Shown here in pieces: positions 22,045 through 34,295 of a stretch of 64,000 nt of DNA. A model generated the notes under the pieces. The model did not search any database. It saw only the letters and a program-made list of their open reading frames with translations, and was not told where the DNA came from. The stretch spans positions 496,001-560,000 of the forward strand of contig NZ_CP124621.1 of the NCBI RefSeq assembly GCF_030012565.1, given 5' to 3'. A program made the position numbers and the translations under genes. The stretch's first letter is position 1, and every line of letters starts with the position of its first letter. This DNA is from Mesomycoplasma ovipneumoniae (GTDB lineage Bacteria > Bacillota_I > Bacilli_A > Mycoplasmatales > Metamycoplasmataceae).

Positions 22045-23850
22045 TTAGCATCAAAGTTTTTCATCATCGAAAAGATCAGCATGCATTTTCTCATCATTGC
22101 GAGATTTCTCGCTGTACTCACTGCGAAAATCTGTTTTATCAATCTCTTTAAAATAGTTATTTTTTTCTCAATAATTTAAAGAAAAATCAAAGTGGCTTTC
22201 TAAAATCAATTTCTTTTCTTGTTGGTTATATAAAATCGAATTTTCTACAAAATCATCAAAATACTCAAATTCATGAGTTGTGTCTTCTTGATATTTTTTA
22301 ATTGCATCACGATATAAAATTAGTTCTTCCATAGAAGATTCAATTACATTTTTATTTAAATAATTTGATTTTGATGCAGAAGAAAAAACAAACTGCGGAT
22401 CTTGGTTATTTCGCAAAAAAATATCTTGTTCAAGTTTGACTAATTTTTGTTTAAAATAATATTTTAAAATTTTATATTTGCCTTGAAAAATATCGTCATA
22501 TAAATTTGAATGGCCAATTCAGTAATAAATTTTTTGCCCGTCAACATACAGTAAAATGAAATTTTTTAGCGAAATTGGTGAAATTCAACCAGTGTTGGTG
22601 CTATAAGCAGAACGATAATACGGTTTAAACCAAAAAACTGGCTTTTTTGAGTCAAATTGGGAAATTATTTCATCAAAAAGGCCATATTCTTGCCCGCCAA
22701 AGTAAAAAATTTGGAAATTTTGCGGTTTTAGTTTTGCCCAACTTGGCAAAATAAAATAATCAGGTTCAGCAAGATTGACATTCTCAGTGTCCATATGATA
22801 TCTAGGGCCAAATAAAATTTGCAACAAATAGATAAATTCAATTTTATTTGTTCATTTATTCAAATTATCATAATAAAATTGGCCTAATTTATCAAAAAGG
22901 TTGATGCAAAATTTTCGATATTCAGGACCGAATTTATCAAATCAACTAAGAATAAATTTATCCCGGTTTTCAATGTTTAGATCAAGCCTTTTAATCCCGT
23001 ATTTTTCAAATTTTTTAAGCAAATTTTCATAAGTTTCAAAAGTAAATACATTTTGAATTGGTTCAATTCGGGTTTTTTCGTCAAAATTATAATTCTCTTT
23101 TAACAACGAATTGTAGATATTTTCTACATTTTGCCCTAAATATGGTTTGTTTGTATCTACAAATTTTGAATTATATTCGTATCTTTTTGATAAAAAATCA
23201 AAGATTTTTTCCCGATAATTTCATAAATTTTTTGGCTTTGCATAAGGAACGCTTTCTTTGATTTCCTTAATTATCATACTTTCAATTTTTTTTAGTTCGT
23301 CTTTTGATTTGAACATTTTTTGAAAAACTGCAGGAAAGGAAATTGAAAATTCGCATTTTTCTGTATCACCAAAATTTTCAAAAGCAACGATTACCGATCT
23401 AAAGCCTTTAGTGTCATAGGTCGAGTCCGAAAAATAGGGTTCTCATTCACACTCATTACTTAGATTTTCTTTTTTTCGGCAATAATCTTCATCACCTCAT
23501 CTACGGGATAAACACCTAATTTCATCATAAAAATCAAAGTCATGCAGTTTTTTCAAAAAAAAGACTGTTTTTGGGATATCTTCTAGTCTTAAATTATAAA
23601 CATAATCATCACGTTTGTAATCTAAGCCAATAATAGTTTCAATTGGATTGTGTACAACCGAGCAAAAATCCATGACATAGACTCATAAAAAGTCTGGAAT
23701 TGCTTCATATTTTTCATAGGGATCGCAGGGTAAATCATTATCGGAAAATATGTCATTAACTGAGCAATAAGTTTTAAAATCAATTTCTAAATATTTTAGT
23801 TTTTTTAATTGTTTTCTTGTTTTAGACATCAAATCTAATTGGTTTTTCAT
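22045..23850 (-). CDS. Uncharacterised protein, first of two paralogs
   Basis: I do not recognise this family. The protein is about 601 residues, cytoplasmic in appearance (no signal or membrane segment), rich in aromatic and charged residues, with several TGA Trp codons. It is clearly paralogous along its length to the gene at 24648-26417 (shared blocks such as KPYLGQNVENIYN, QNVFTFETYENLLKKFEKYGIK and SSMEELILYRDA). ATG 23850 is preferred because AAGGTGG lies 8 bases upstream; an in-frame ATG at 23880 would add ten residues. The C-terminal 40 residues are strongly charged. Confidence 0.75.
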
Positions 23851-23889
23851 ATAAAAATCCACCTTTTCAACATTTAACATTTTTTATTA

Positions 23890-24382
23890 TTAGTATACTA
23901 GTTAAAAAAGAAGGTTTTTCAACCCAAGTTTGATTTTGAAATTCTCTAAATTCAACAACATCAGCTTTAAATTTTAGTTTTGGCACGCGCTTTTCAAAAT
24001 AAAGCTAAACTTTTTTGTTAACAAATTTAAGTAAATAACTATTTAAAATTAGGTGACCATATTGATTAATTTGAATTTCAATATCATCTGATTAGGAGGG
24101 CTGAATTAGTGCTTGTGTTGTTTAGATATGTTTGTGCTTTTTTAATATTAGCATTAATAACAAGCGAATTTTCTTGGTTTTGGTTGAAAAAATTTGGGCT
24201 AAATCATCAAAATTTAGCGGTTTTTTTGAATTTAATAAATCTAAATCACGGGTTGTGAGTTTAAAATCTGAATAGCTTTTTGTATTTTGAAAATATCAAA
24301 GTAGACTAAAAACACTTAGTCTTAATAATGAAAAAGTAATAATATTAACAATAAACTTAAAAAGTTTCAGTTTTTTATTCAT
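23890..24382 (-). pseudogene. Decayed gene with N-terminal membrane anchor
   Basis: A good ribosome-binding site (AAGGGAG) precedes ATG 24382 and an 86-codon frame with a hydrophobic anchor. The frame ends at 24122. Sensible coding continues in other frames (NSLVINANIKKAQTYLNN, then DDIEIQINQYGHLILNS, then KLKFKADVVEFREFQ), so at least two frameshifts and stops have accumulated. It shares the DDI.I.INQ....LILNS block with the remnant at 13.9 kb. The parent is an unidentified surface protein. Confidence 0.6.
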
Positions 24383-24647
24383 GTTTTCTCCCTTTTTATA
24401 TACTATATTCAAATTCTTTACTCATTAAAATTATAGCATAGATTAAAAATTTTTTAGGGAAAATTTCAATTAAAATTTAAGTCTTAAAAAAATTGATAGA
24501 AAAATTCAGGCAACCTTTGCAACCAAACATAAATTCAACTAAAAAATTCCTACTTTTAAATAAACAAGAATATAAAAAAAACAAGTTGAGAATTTTAAAA
24601 ATAAAGTTAAATCTTTTATCATTAAATTTATTAATTAACAAAAAGAT

Positions 24648-26417
24648 CTACGATTTTCCTTCTATCTCAAGAAATTTTTTACTTTTATAACCGCGAAAAT
24701 CTACTCTTGCAATTTCATCATAATATTCAGTTCTATCATCATTATCTCAAGAAAAGGGGGCATGTTCTTCTAAGATTAATTCTTTTTCTTGTTGGCTATA
24801 TAAATTAGTATTTTCTAGAAACTCTGTAAAATACTCAAATTCATGGTCTGTTTCTTTTAGAAATTTATTCAACGCATCCCGATATAAAATTAATTCTTCC
24901 ATAGATGTTCCAATCACATTTTTATATAAATTATTTTGCCTTGGTGGCCAAGAGACAAAGAACGCCGGATCCATGCCATCACGCAGAAAAATATCTTGTT
25001 CAAGTTTGACTAATTTTTGTTTAAAATAATATTTTAAAATTTCGTATTTACCTTGATAAATATTATTATATAAATTTGAATGTCCAAATCAGTAATAAAT
25101 TTTTTCACCATCAACATTCAATAAAATAAAATTTTTCAATGCAATTGGCAAAATTCATGCATCACCCGCTCCATAGGCGGAGTAGTAATATGGTTGAAAT
25201 CAAAAAACTGGCTTTTTTGAATCAAATTGAGAAATTATTTCATCAAAAAGGCCGTATTCATATCCGCCAAAGTAAAAAATTTCGAAATTTTCGAGTTTTA
25301 ATTTTGCTCAGCTTGGTAGAATAAGAAAATCAGGATCATCGGGATAAAAATCTAGATCTTCAACTCAATATTTAGGACCAAATAAAATTTGCAACAAATA
25401 GATTAATTCGATTTTATTTGTCCAATTATTCACATTATCATAATAAGTTTGGCCTCTTTCACCAAAAAGTTCGCTACAATACTTTCGATATTCCGGTCCA
25501 AATTTATCAAATCAACTAAGAATAAATTTATCGCGATTTTCAATGTTTAAATTAAGCTTTTTAATCCCGTATTTTTCAAATTTTTTAAGCAAATTTTCAT
25601 AAGTTTCAAAAGTAAATACATTTTGAATTGGTTCAATTTGGGTTTCTTCGCTAAAATTATAATTCTCTTTTAATAACAAATTATAGATATTTTCTACATT
25701 TTGTCCTAAATATGGTTTATTTATATCTACAAACTTTGAATCATATTCATATCTATTTGATAAAAAATCAAAGATTTTTTCATGGTAATTTGCTAAATTT
25801 TTTGGTTTTGCATAAGGAACACTTTCCTGAATTTCGTTAATAATTAAAGCTTCAATTTCTTTTAATTTGCTTTTTGACTTAAACATTTTTCAAAAAATAG
25901 CCGGATAAGATATTGAAAATTCGCATTTTTCAATATCATCAAAGTTTTCAAAGACAACAACAACTTTTTTAAAAGCTTTACCGTCGTGAAAAGCATATGC
26001 AGGAGAAAGTTCAGAGATAGAATCAACATTTTCTTTTCCGTTTTTTTCACAATATTCATCGTCGTCTCATTCACCAATTAAACACCTAATATCATTATAA
26101 AAATGGAAATCATTGAGTTTTTTGAAAAAAAACGCACTTTTTGGGATATCTTCCAATTTTAAATTATAAACATAATCTTCTTGTTTATAATTTAAACTAA
26201 TAATTCTTTCAATTGGATTGGGATTGTAGGTTTCTTTAAGGTAATTGTATAAAAAATTTGGAAATGGATAATTCTTATAATAACAATCAGACGTTGAATC
26301 GACATCATCATCAGTCATATTGCCAATTGAACAACGACTTTTAATATTAATTTCTATATATTTTAGTTTAATTAATTGTTTTTTTGCGTTAGTTACTAAA
26401 TCTAATTGCCTTTCCAT
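24648..26417 (-). CDS. Uncharacterised protein, second of two paralogs
   Basis: A 589-residue paralog of the gene at 22045-23850; function unknown. The start is ATG 26417 (MERQLDL), with AAGGTG 9 bases upstream. The longer start seen in the first copy (MLNVEKV) is out of frame here, because a T run between the two candidate starts has six instead of five Ts. This supports the shorter start in both. Several TGA codons are read as Trp. Divergence from the paralog is spread throughout, so both copies are probably expressed. Confidence 0.72.
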
Positions 26418-26690
26418 ATAAAAAATGCACCTTTTCAACATTTAACATTTTTTTTCTTGGTATAAATTCCGACTCAATACCCTTTTCCTCATCCCCTATC
26501 ACTCTTAATCTCCTTACATGATAATTGGGAAAATATATTTTTATGTATGATGGTATTTTTTTATCTTTACTTTTATCAATATCAAACTCATTTTTAGGGT
26601 CTGTTCAATCAATAGCACCACCAGCTAGACCTTCGCCAACAACAAAGTGATCTTTAGTAAAACCAATATCTTTATTTATTAATTATTTGT
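26391..26690 (-). pseudogene. Fragment of an unidentified gene, start missing
   Basis: A minus-strand frame without a start codon reads KDIGFTKDHFVVGEGLAGG, then IDWTDPKNEF and PSYIKIYFPNYHVRRLRV. It ends at a TAA (26391) slightly inside the second paralog. It contains one TGA Trp. Amino-acid composition looks like real coding, but the N-terminal part is absent upstream, where only an inverted repeat is found. I read it as a truncated gene remnant. Confidence 0.4.
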
Positions 26691-26725
26691 GTTGAATTTT
26701 TGCTTTTTTGGAGCAAAAATTCAAC
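26691..26725. terminator. Perfect 13-bp inverted repeat, possible terminator
   Basis: GTTGAATTTTTGC and GCAAAAATTCAAC separated by nine bases. It lies about 100 bases beyond the stop of the beta-phosphoglucomutase gene, the last of the glucan operon. There is no strong U run, so terminator function is only suggested. The stretch 26726-26820 holds nothing else that I recognise. Confidence 0.4.
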
Positions 26726-26820
26726 AATATTAAAGTAAAAATTTGAAAATGTGTCTATTGCCTGACAAAAAATTTGTGTCTGAATTTGTTTAGTAATTTG
26801 TTATTTAAAAAGTTTTTTTG

Positions 26821-27483
26821 TTAGCTGTTTAAAACTGTTAAAATATGGTCGATTTTAAGCTGATCTGTTGATGAAAATCAAAAATCAGCTTGATTAAATT
26901 CACTAAATTGATCTAAAGAAACAACTACTGATCTCATTTTTGCACTTTTTATTGATAAAAACCCTGAAAGAGAATCCTCAAAGCCAATGCAATTTTCGGG
27001 ATTTAGAGATAATCCTTCTGAAGCCAATAGAAAAATATCAGGCGCTGGCTTAGGTTTTTTGATTTTCTTAGGATCAGCAATATAGTCAAAAAAAGCAATA
27101 ATTCCAAGTTTTTCTAAAATTAAAGGGGCATTAAGACTACTTGAGGCAAGTCCAATTTTCAATTTTTTGGCTTTTGCACTTGTTAGTAAATCTAATATTC
27201 CTGGTAAAAGATGGTCTTTATTTAGATTTTCAAGTAATTTTAAGTAAATTTCATTTTTTTTAAAACAGACAGTATCAATTTTTTGTTCATCTCAGGTCAG
27301 TTTTTTTAGTTCTAAAATTGCTTTTAGTGTTTCTTTTCTTGAGAGGCCTTTTAATTGGGCGTTTTCAGTCTCGCTAAAGTCAATATTTTCGACTAAAAGT
27401 GATTGTTTTCAGGCTAAAAAGTGTAATTGGGCAGTATCTGTTATTATTCCATCCAGATCAAATATTAGTCCTTTAATTTTCAT
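26821..27483 (-). CDS. pgmB: Beta-phosphoglucomutase (HAD superfamily)
   Basis: Converts beta-glucose-1-phosphate to glucose-6-phosphate. The 220-residue protein starts with the HAD motif FDLDGIITDTAQLH (nucleophile Asp9, acid/base Asp11), typical of beta-PGM; it continues with a helical cap, then GLASSS (motif II), a KPKPAPDIF lysine motif and GFEDS (motif III). The start overlaps the 3' end of the GH65 phosphorylase gene by 11 bases. This matches the enzymatic link: the phosphorylase makes the beta-sugar phosphate and this enzyme feeds it to glycolysis. Confidence 0.93.
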
Positions 27484-29845
27484 GGTTTATTGCAAAAAAA
27501 TGCACACTTTCTATAAGTTGTTCTTGATTATTTATTCAAATTTTTACAGGTTTTTTATTGAAATTTTCAACCCTAAAAGTCGAGTGATCAATTCTTACTT
27601 GTAAATTTGCACCTTGAAAGCTAAAGTTATAAATTAATGAATTTCACTCTTTTGGTAAATTAGGTTTTAAATGAATTTTATGGTCAAAATAAGTTAGACC
27701 ACCAAAGCCAAAAACAACCATTTGTCAAATTGCAGCAAGCGATCCGGCATGAATTCCAGCATCAGAACTTTTCATGTTTTGGCCTAAATCAATGTTAATT
27801 CCGTACTGAAAAAGTTGATAAGCTTTGTCGATTTTGTTAAGTCTTATTGCTTCAATTGCATAAGTTGCCGCCGAAAGTGAGGAGTCATGTGTTGTAATTT
27901 CCTCGTAAAAATCAAAGTTTTTTGCTCTAACTTCTTCAGAATAAAGTTCAGGAAATAGATATAAAAGTAAGACAACATCAGCTTGTTTAACTAGTTGAGA
28001 TGCAAGAATTTTTTGTCCTTTTACAAGTGAAAAAAGTTTTTTTCCTGCATCACCAAGCATTTTAAATTCGCTAATATCGTTTCGTTCTAACTCTAAAAAG
28101 CTGTCATTTTCAGCAATAATTAGCTCTGAATTTGGTTTTTGTTGGACTAAATTTTGTCCAACAATTTTGATTTTTTCAAAATCAATTTTATAAGGAATTT
28201 TTGCAAGAACTTCTTTAAATACTGGGCTATTTTTTATTTTTTCAAAATAAAAAAGTGCTAGATCAAGGTTATATTTTGCCATTGCATTAATATAGGCCGA
28301 ATTGTTAATATTTCCTTTGTATTCATTTGGCCCCATTACATCATTAATTGCAAATTTTCCGTCAGTAGTTTTCTCAGCCCGGTTTGTGTAAAATCAAGCA
28401 GTATCAAAAATTATTTCATAGCCGTATTTTTCCATGAAATCTTGGTCCAAAGTAACAACAAAATATTGTTGAATTGCATATGCAATATCAGCTGAGACGT
28501 GAATTTCTTGGCGGGCAGAAGCAATTGGGACTTGTTTTCCAGAAATTATATCAACTTGACCTCAAATTGGACAGACTTCGCCATCTTTAGGCAGTGCCAT
28601 TTCTCAGGGAAATTGGGCTCCTTCAAGGTTAGATTCTTGCGATCTGACTTTAACAGAAGCGGCTTTTTTTCGGGCAGCATCTAGACCTTTATAACGATAA
28701 ATTAATAAATTTCTGACAACACTAGGTTCAACAAAAAGATAATTAGGATTAATAAAAAATTCTGAATCTCAATAGGTATGACCTTGATAGCCTTCGCCGG
28801 TTAGACCTTTGGCCCCTGCGTTAATTTCGGTCGAATTTTTGCGAAAAAGTCCATTTAGATGATAAAGGCCAAAATCAAGTCCTAGCTGGTCAAATTGGGA
28901 ATTTGAGTCAATTTTGACAAGAAATTTTTGTCATAAATTTTTGTCTAAAGCTTGGCTTGATTCTAAAAAAGACTCATGAAAATCGGCGTTTAACAAGGTT
29001 TTAAGTGTTAAATTTGCTTGTTTTTCAAGGTCAAAATCGTCAATTAAATTTTCGGAGTCATCAATGGAAGTATGAACTGACATTAATTTTATCAGACTTA
29101 TTTTTGTTCCTTTTTTGAATTTTCCTTTGATTCGAAACAGTATTAGTCGTCTTGAGGCATCAACTTGAAAATTATCATCTCCAGGTTTTATTCTTTGACC
29201 GTCGACTTCAAAATGGCAAACTAAATTGTGAATAACTAACAAATTTGAGCTAGTTGAACGTTGTTTTAACTGCAGAGCATTTTCAAAAGGGCGAAATTTT
29301 TCGCCTTCGGCAAAATGTTGGGTTCCTGTGTTTGTGTTTTGGGCATTAATTTGCGGGCGAAATTCAATTTGAACATATTCGTTTTCAGGGTCGGTTTCAA
29401 GAATTTCAACCTCAATTTTTTGGGCATAAAAATTGAGGTTCTGATGTGAAACAAAACGAAAAGTGTCGATTTTTATAGCATTTTTTTGGCGACTAAGTGT
29501 TACTGTGCGCGATAGAGATCCATTTTTTATATCAAAAACTTTTTGATATTGGTCTTGAGAATCAAGAATTAAAGGCTGTTCATTTATAAACATTGGGGTT
29601 GTAATTAAATCAGCTAAATTACAAATTTCCGGAACTTCATGTTCAACATCTTTGTTAAAAACACCACTTACAAAAAATCCTGGTTTATTATAATAATCAG
29701 GTTCTTCGTCACTACTTCTGAGACCTAAATATCCATTTGTTAAGGCAAAAATTGATTCAGTTTTTCCTGTAAATCTTCGGTCAAAGCCATTTTGAATAAC
29801 TAGTTTTTTTAAATTATCATACGTTAAAAATTGATTAGTTTTCAT
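27473..29845 (-). CDS. Glycoside hydrolase family 65 phosphorylase (maltose/trehalose/kojibiose type)
   Basis: A 790-residue cytoplasmic enzyme that splits an alpha-glucoside with phosphate, giving beta-glucose-1-phosphate and glucose. The N-terminal super-sandwich domain (GFDRRFTGKTESIFALTNGYLGLR) precedes an (alpha/alpha)6 barrel with GEGYQGHTYWD. The catalytic loop reads GPNEYKGNINNSAYIN, with Glu508 the expected general acid. Most family members have GPDEYH, so Asp to Asn and His to Lys differ here. Context (pullulanase, GH13, beta-PGM, maltodextrin ABC importer) favours maltose phosphorylase, but the substrate cannot be fixed from sequence alone. Confidence 0.88.
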
Positions 29846-29846
29846 T

Positions 29847-31481
29847 TTATTCCTTAATTAAAATTGACTCAAACGGGCGTAAAAAATCCTCAGGTTTTTT
29901 GAGATCTTGATATGAAGAAAGTAACGGTTTTTGCTGAATTTTTTCGGCAAAAGGTAATTCTTTTTTTGTTAAATTTAAGTAAAAAATTAATTTTTCACCT
30001 TTAAATTCACGGCTAATTTTGCAAATTCCGTCTTTGGTTATTTCTAGTTTTGCTGTTCCGTCAACAAGCAAATCTTTTAAGTCATTTTTATAAAGAAAAA
30101 TTAATTTTTTATAAAAATTTAAGATTGAATTTTTGTCTAAAACTTGAGTCTCAACATTCATTCGCGGGTCATCAAGGCTTGTGTTAATTCAGGCTTTTTG
30201 GCTTGAAAATCCATTGTTTTTATCTAAATTTCAGCGCAAAGGACCTCTTCCTGAATCGCGACTGTTAATATTTGCATAAATTAACATTTCTGATTCAGAA
30301 TAAATTTTTTCTCTGTCAACAAGTGAAGCAAAAGCATTTTTCATATCAATGTCAACAAAATCTTGTCTGTTTTCAAAGTAAGAATTTGTCATTCCAATTT
30401 CTTCACCATAGTAAATTATCGGAATTCCGCGCATTGAAAAAAGCAAAAGAGCTAGCGATTTTGCTGATTCTTTTCAGAAAAATGGATAGTCTCCTCAACG
30501 CGAAATTGCCCTGGAAGTATCATGATTTGAAAGAAAATTGCTCATTAAACTCGGACTAATTTCTTCATTGTGTTGAAATGGGATTTGGGCATTAATAAAA
30601 TCTTGATAGTCTCAATTTGGATTAAATCCGTTTCTGCCAGTTTTATTTGACCAGCCAATTCATCATCATGAAAAGTTGAAAAAATTATTGGCCAAAGGTG
30701 ATTTTCCAGCCCCATATTTTATTAATTCTTCAACAGTTATTCCACTTGCCTCGCCAAAAGTGTAGGCATCAGGCTTATTTTTAAAGGCAAGTTCGTTAAA
30801 TTTTTCAAGATATTCTTGGGCACCTTTGCATCAGGAAAAATACGGATTTTGTTCAACATTTTCAAAATTTTTAGCAACATGTTTGATGGCATCAAGGCGA
30901 AAACCACGAACTCCAAGGTCATACCAAAAATTAATAATGTCAACAAAAGCAGCTTGTGTGTCTGGATGGGCTCAATTTAAATCAACTTGGTCAGTGCTAA
31001 AAAGGTGGAAATAATATTTTTGAACATCTGGCTGTCATTCTCAGGCAGATCCGCCAAAAATTGAAGTTGCTTTTTGTTCTTCAGGGCTTAATTTTTCTCT
31101 TCAAATAAAATAATTATGCTCTTTGTTTTCAGGTGATTCTATTGCCTTTTTAAATCAGGAATGCTGACTTGAGACATGGTTTAAAACTACGTCAATTATT
31201 ATATCTATATTTAATTCAGCGGCTTTTTTTGTCAATTTAGCAAAGTCATTAAGACTACCAAATTTAGACCAAATTGACTTATAATCAAGAACATCATAAC
31301 CCGCATCAACAAAATTAGTTTCATAAAATGGGGTTAGTCAAATTGCGTCAATTCCTAAATCACTAAGATATTCAAGTTTATTGTAAATTCCAAGAATATC
31401 ACCATTTCCGTCATTATTTGCATCATAAAATGATCTGACAAAAATTTGGTATACTACTTTATCTTTTAAATTTGTTTTCAT
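29847..31481 (-). CDS. GH13 alpha-glucosidase (oligo-1,6-glucosidase / glucan glucosidase type)
   Basis: A 544-residue alpha-amylase-superfamily enzyme. VYQIFVRSFYDANNDGNGDILGI and GIDAIWLTPFYE mark the barrel start. The catalytic residues are Asp197 in GFRLDAIKH and Glu244 in FGEASG, with the transition-state Asp in LSNHDTSR. It hydrolyses alpha-glucosidic bonds in oligosaccharides in the cytoplasm. GH13_31-like enzymes include oligo-1,6-glucosidase, dextran glucosidase and trehalose-6-phosphate hydrolase; the operon suggests an isomalto- or maltodextrin substrate. The stop is one base before the GH65 start and its own start lies one base after the pullulanase stop, showing coupling. Several TGA codons are Trp. 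Confidence 0.9.
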
Positions 31482-31482
31482 T

Positions 31483-33492
31483 TTAGTAAAAATTTATCCT
31501 TTTTGTTAGCAAAATAGACTGATGAGGTTGAATTAAATTGTTAATATTATTCAATTTTGAATTAAAAAGTATTTCAAAGTCATCAAAATTATACTCATAC
31601 TGATTATTTGAAAAATTGTGAATAATTTTAACGGCTTGACCTTCTAAGTCAATTTGATAAATAATTAATCCTTTATTTTTGTCAACAGTTTCAAAATTTA
31701 GACAATCTTTAATTTGCTGGTTTGTTTTTAGCCTAAAAAACTTGGTTTTTTGCCGAAATTCATTAATTTTGGCAAAAAAATTAAAAATTTGTTCTTCAAT
31801 TTGCTTATTTTTTAAAATATCAAATTTTAGACCGTTAGTAAAATCTGTTGTCTTATAAGAATTAAAATCAAAAAAATCAGCATTTAAAAACTCAAAAGGT
31901 GGATTTTTTTGATTTAAATTTGGATGGCAAGCTTGATAAGTTGCTCCCGAAAAATCACAAACCTTTGAAAAGCAAAACTCACTTCCGGAACTAAAAAGAA
32001 CTTTTCCTTGGACAAAAGAAACTAGCATCAAGGCTTGCCGGTAAGTTTCAATAAATTGTTTTTTCCCGATTTTTGGACAAGAAGACAAAATTTTATCAGC
32101 TAAAGTTGGTCCATCATGGCAGGTTAAATATGCTAAATTTAGGCTAATTTCATTAGCGAAAAGATCATAGCGTTTTTTAGAATGGTAAAAATCTTTAAAA
32201 TCATAATCAGCAATATTTCCTGGAATTGAAGAGACATAAGCGCCGAATTTTACAGCATTTTTTGATAAAATAAGACCTTTGTCTTTTGGTGAATCGCTAC
32301 CTCGAACAGCGTTGCGAATTGTGTCATTAAAATATCCAAAGTCAAAATTATTGCCTTCTTTTCCTTTTGTTAGTCTTTTAGAAAAAGGCAGATCACTAAA
32401 ATCTCAAGCTTCTCCGTATAATAAAATGTTAGGATTAATTTTTCTTAGCTCTGTATCGATAATTTTAAGTGATTTTTTATCTAAAAATGAAGCTAAGTCA
32501 AAACGAAATCCATCGACTTTATAATATTTAACAAAAAAAATGAGTGAGTCTAAAATTAACCTAAAAGCCATCGGTTTTTGGGAGTCTAAGGGCGCAAATC
32601 CAACTGGAAAAATTTCAGCATTTTCGCGATAAAAATGACCTGGGGCAACATTTTCAAAAACTGAATTTTCAAAAGTGTGGTTATAAACAACATCAAGAAT
32701 TATTCCAATATTGTTTTTGTGAGCTTGATCAACAAAATTGCGAAATTCAGCAATTTTTGCATAAGGGTCTTGTGGATTAGTTGAAAAACTAGAATTAAGT
32801 GAAAAAAAACCAATTGGGTCATAACCCCAGTTATAAGCACTATAATGGCCTTTTCCGTCGCCTTGGTGGAGAATAGGAACACTTTTTTGGGCAAAAGTAT
32901 AGCAAGAATGGAGTGGAAGTAATTGTAAAAAGTTTAAATTCAGCTTATTTAAGTAAGAAAAAATACCATTGTCAATTGCTCCAATAAAAGTTCCAGGATA
33001 TTGGACTTTTTTTGAAAGCGAACTAAAATCACGAACATGGAGCTCGTAAATCTGGGCATCAATTTTGGGATCAACCTCAAATAAGTTAATATCTGAAGGC
33101 ATTTGGCCGGCTTTTTCTGAAAAAATATCAATTAAAAAGGCCTTAGGAGTTTCATTTTTGGTTCAATCAAAAGGAGCAAGACTGAATGCATATGGATCAA
33201 GGGCGAAAGTTGTTGTCGAATTAGGGTGTTCAACTTTCAAATTATATGAATATGATTCAAAATTTTTGCTAATTTTGCAAAACCAGGCTCCTTTTATTTT
33301 TTTCATTTTTATTGTTTTAAAAGGGGTTGAATCTTCAAAATGCTTATAAATTAAAAATTCAACTGAAATTGCATCAGGAGATCAAAAATAAAAATGAAAC
33401 TTTTCATCCTTCAAAAACAAGCCAAGCGGTTCTAGGTATATTTTTCCGCGCGAATTTTTGCGAATTAGACTTTTTTCATAGTCAAAAAGCAT
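31483..33492 (-). CDS. pulA: Type I pullulanase / debranching enzyme
   Basis: Hydrolyses alpha-1,6 branches of glycogen-type glucans and pullulan. The 669-residue protein has an N-terminal CBM48-like domain (FYFWSPDAISVEFLIYK), then the type I pullulanase signature YNWGYDP at residues 220-226. The nucleophile is Asp332 in GFRFDLASF and the acid/base is Glu361 in LLYGEAWD. There is no signal peptide, so it acts inside the cell on imported glucan. It is the first gene of the glucan operon. Upstream, 33493-33807 contains A/T-rich sequence with an inverted repeat AATGCAA/TTGCATT (33572-33618) that could be an operator. Confidence 0.92.
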
Positions 33493-34001
33493 GTTTACAC
33501 CTAAATAATAAAAAAATTTGGCAAATTATTGGCAAAAATTTAAATAATTCAATATAACTTGCCGAAAAATAAATGCAAAATTTAAATTTTTATATTTAAA
33601 TAATAAAAAAATTGCATTCTACTATTTTAGCATAAAAAAATTCTTTTTATTTTTTTTAATTATTTTTTCAGATTGTCTCAAACCAATAATTGCATGAGAT
33701 ATTTTTATTAGCCACCTTCTAAGCTAGCCTAGAAAATACCATTTTTTAGATACTCAAAAACTTGTTTTAATAATCAAAATAATTATAAATTAATTTTGCA
33801 AAAAATCCCGAGTTTCCCAGTTTGATGAGATAATCTTAAAAAAGTGTCCGGTTCAAACCAGGACAAAAAAATTAACGCTAAGGTGTTGGCTCTTCTGTCT
33901 GAGTTTAGTTTTGGGCCTTTTTTAACTCTTTTGGCAAAAGTTAATTACATATTTTAAAACACTGGCAAAAATGAATTTACGGATAAAATAACAAAAATCA
34001 T

Positions 34002-34262
34002 AAAAAAATACAACTGCTATTTAAACTCAATGCAAATAGAAAACTCATTTTTATTTACATTGAGCCTAAAAAAATATGTGAAGTTTTGAAAGATCCATAA
34101 TTAAAAGCCTTAAATTTATAGATTTCTAAACGGTTAAATTTAAGGCATTGCATCATATTTAAAAATATGACAGAAAATTCACATTTTCTGATTTTTTAGA
34201 CAAAAAACATAATTAATTCCCCCTTAATTCAATACCCAAATTTATTAATTATTCTTAAGTGA
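34002..34262 (-). ncRNA. Putative structured RNA of dispersed element C
   Basis: Same layout as the other copies. The central stem is GCCTTAAATTTA/TAAATTTAAGGC: compared with copy A, a G-C pair has become A-T on both arms, a compensatory change. The first hairpin has a C-G pair where other copies have U-G on the minus strand. The micro-ORF is Met-Phe-Phe-Val-stop after AAGGGGG. Confidence 0.55.
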
Positions 34263-34267
34263 GAATA

Positions 34268-34295
34268 ATTATAACATAATTTTATTTTAGACCAA
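34268..34295 (-). promoter_or_regulatory. Promoter of dispersed element C
   Basis: Minus strand: -35 TTGGTC, 16-bp spacer, -10 TATAAT (34268-34273) with TG extension; poly(A) of 16 immediately upstream. Confidence 0.7.

Noticed and set aside
33572..33618. AATGCAA/TTGCATT inverted repeat upstream of pulA as a firm operator
   Set aside because: The region is extremely A/T-rich and the repeat is short. It is kept only as a possibility in the pulA entry.
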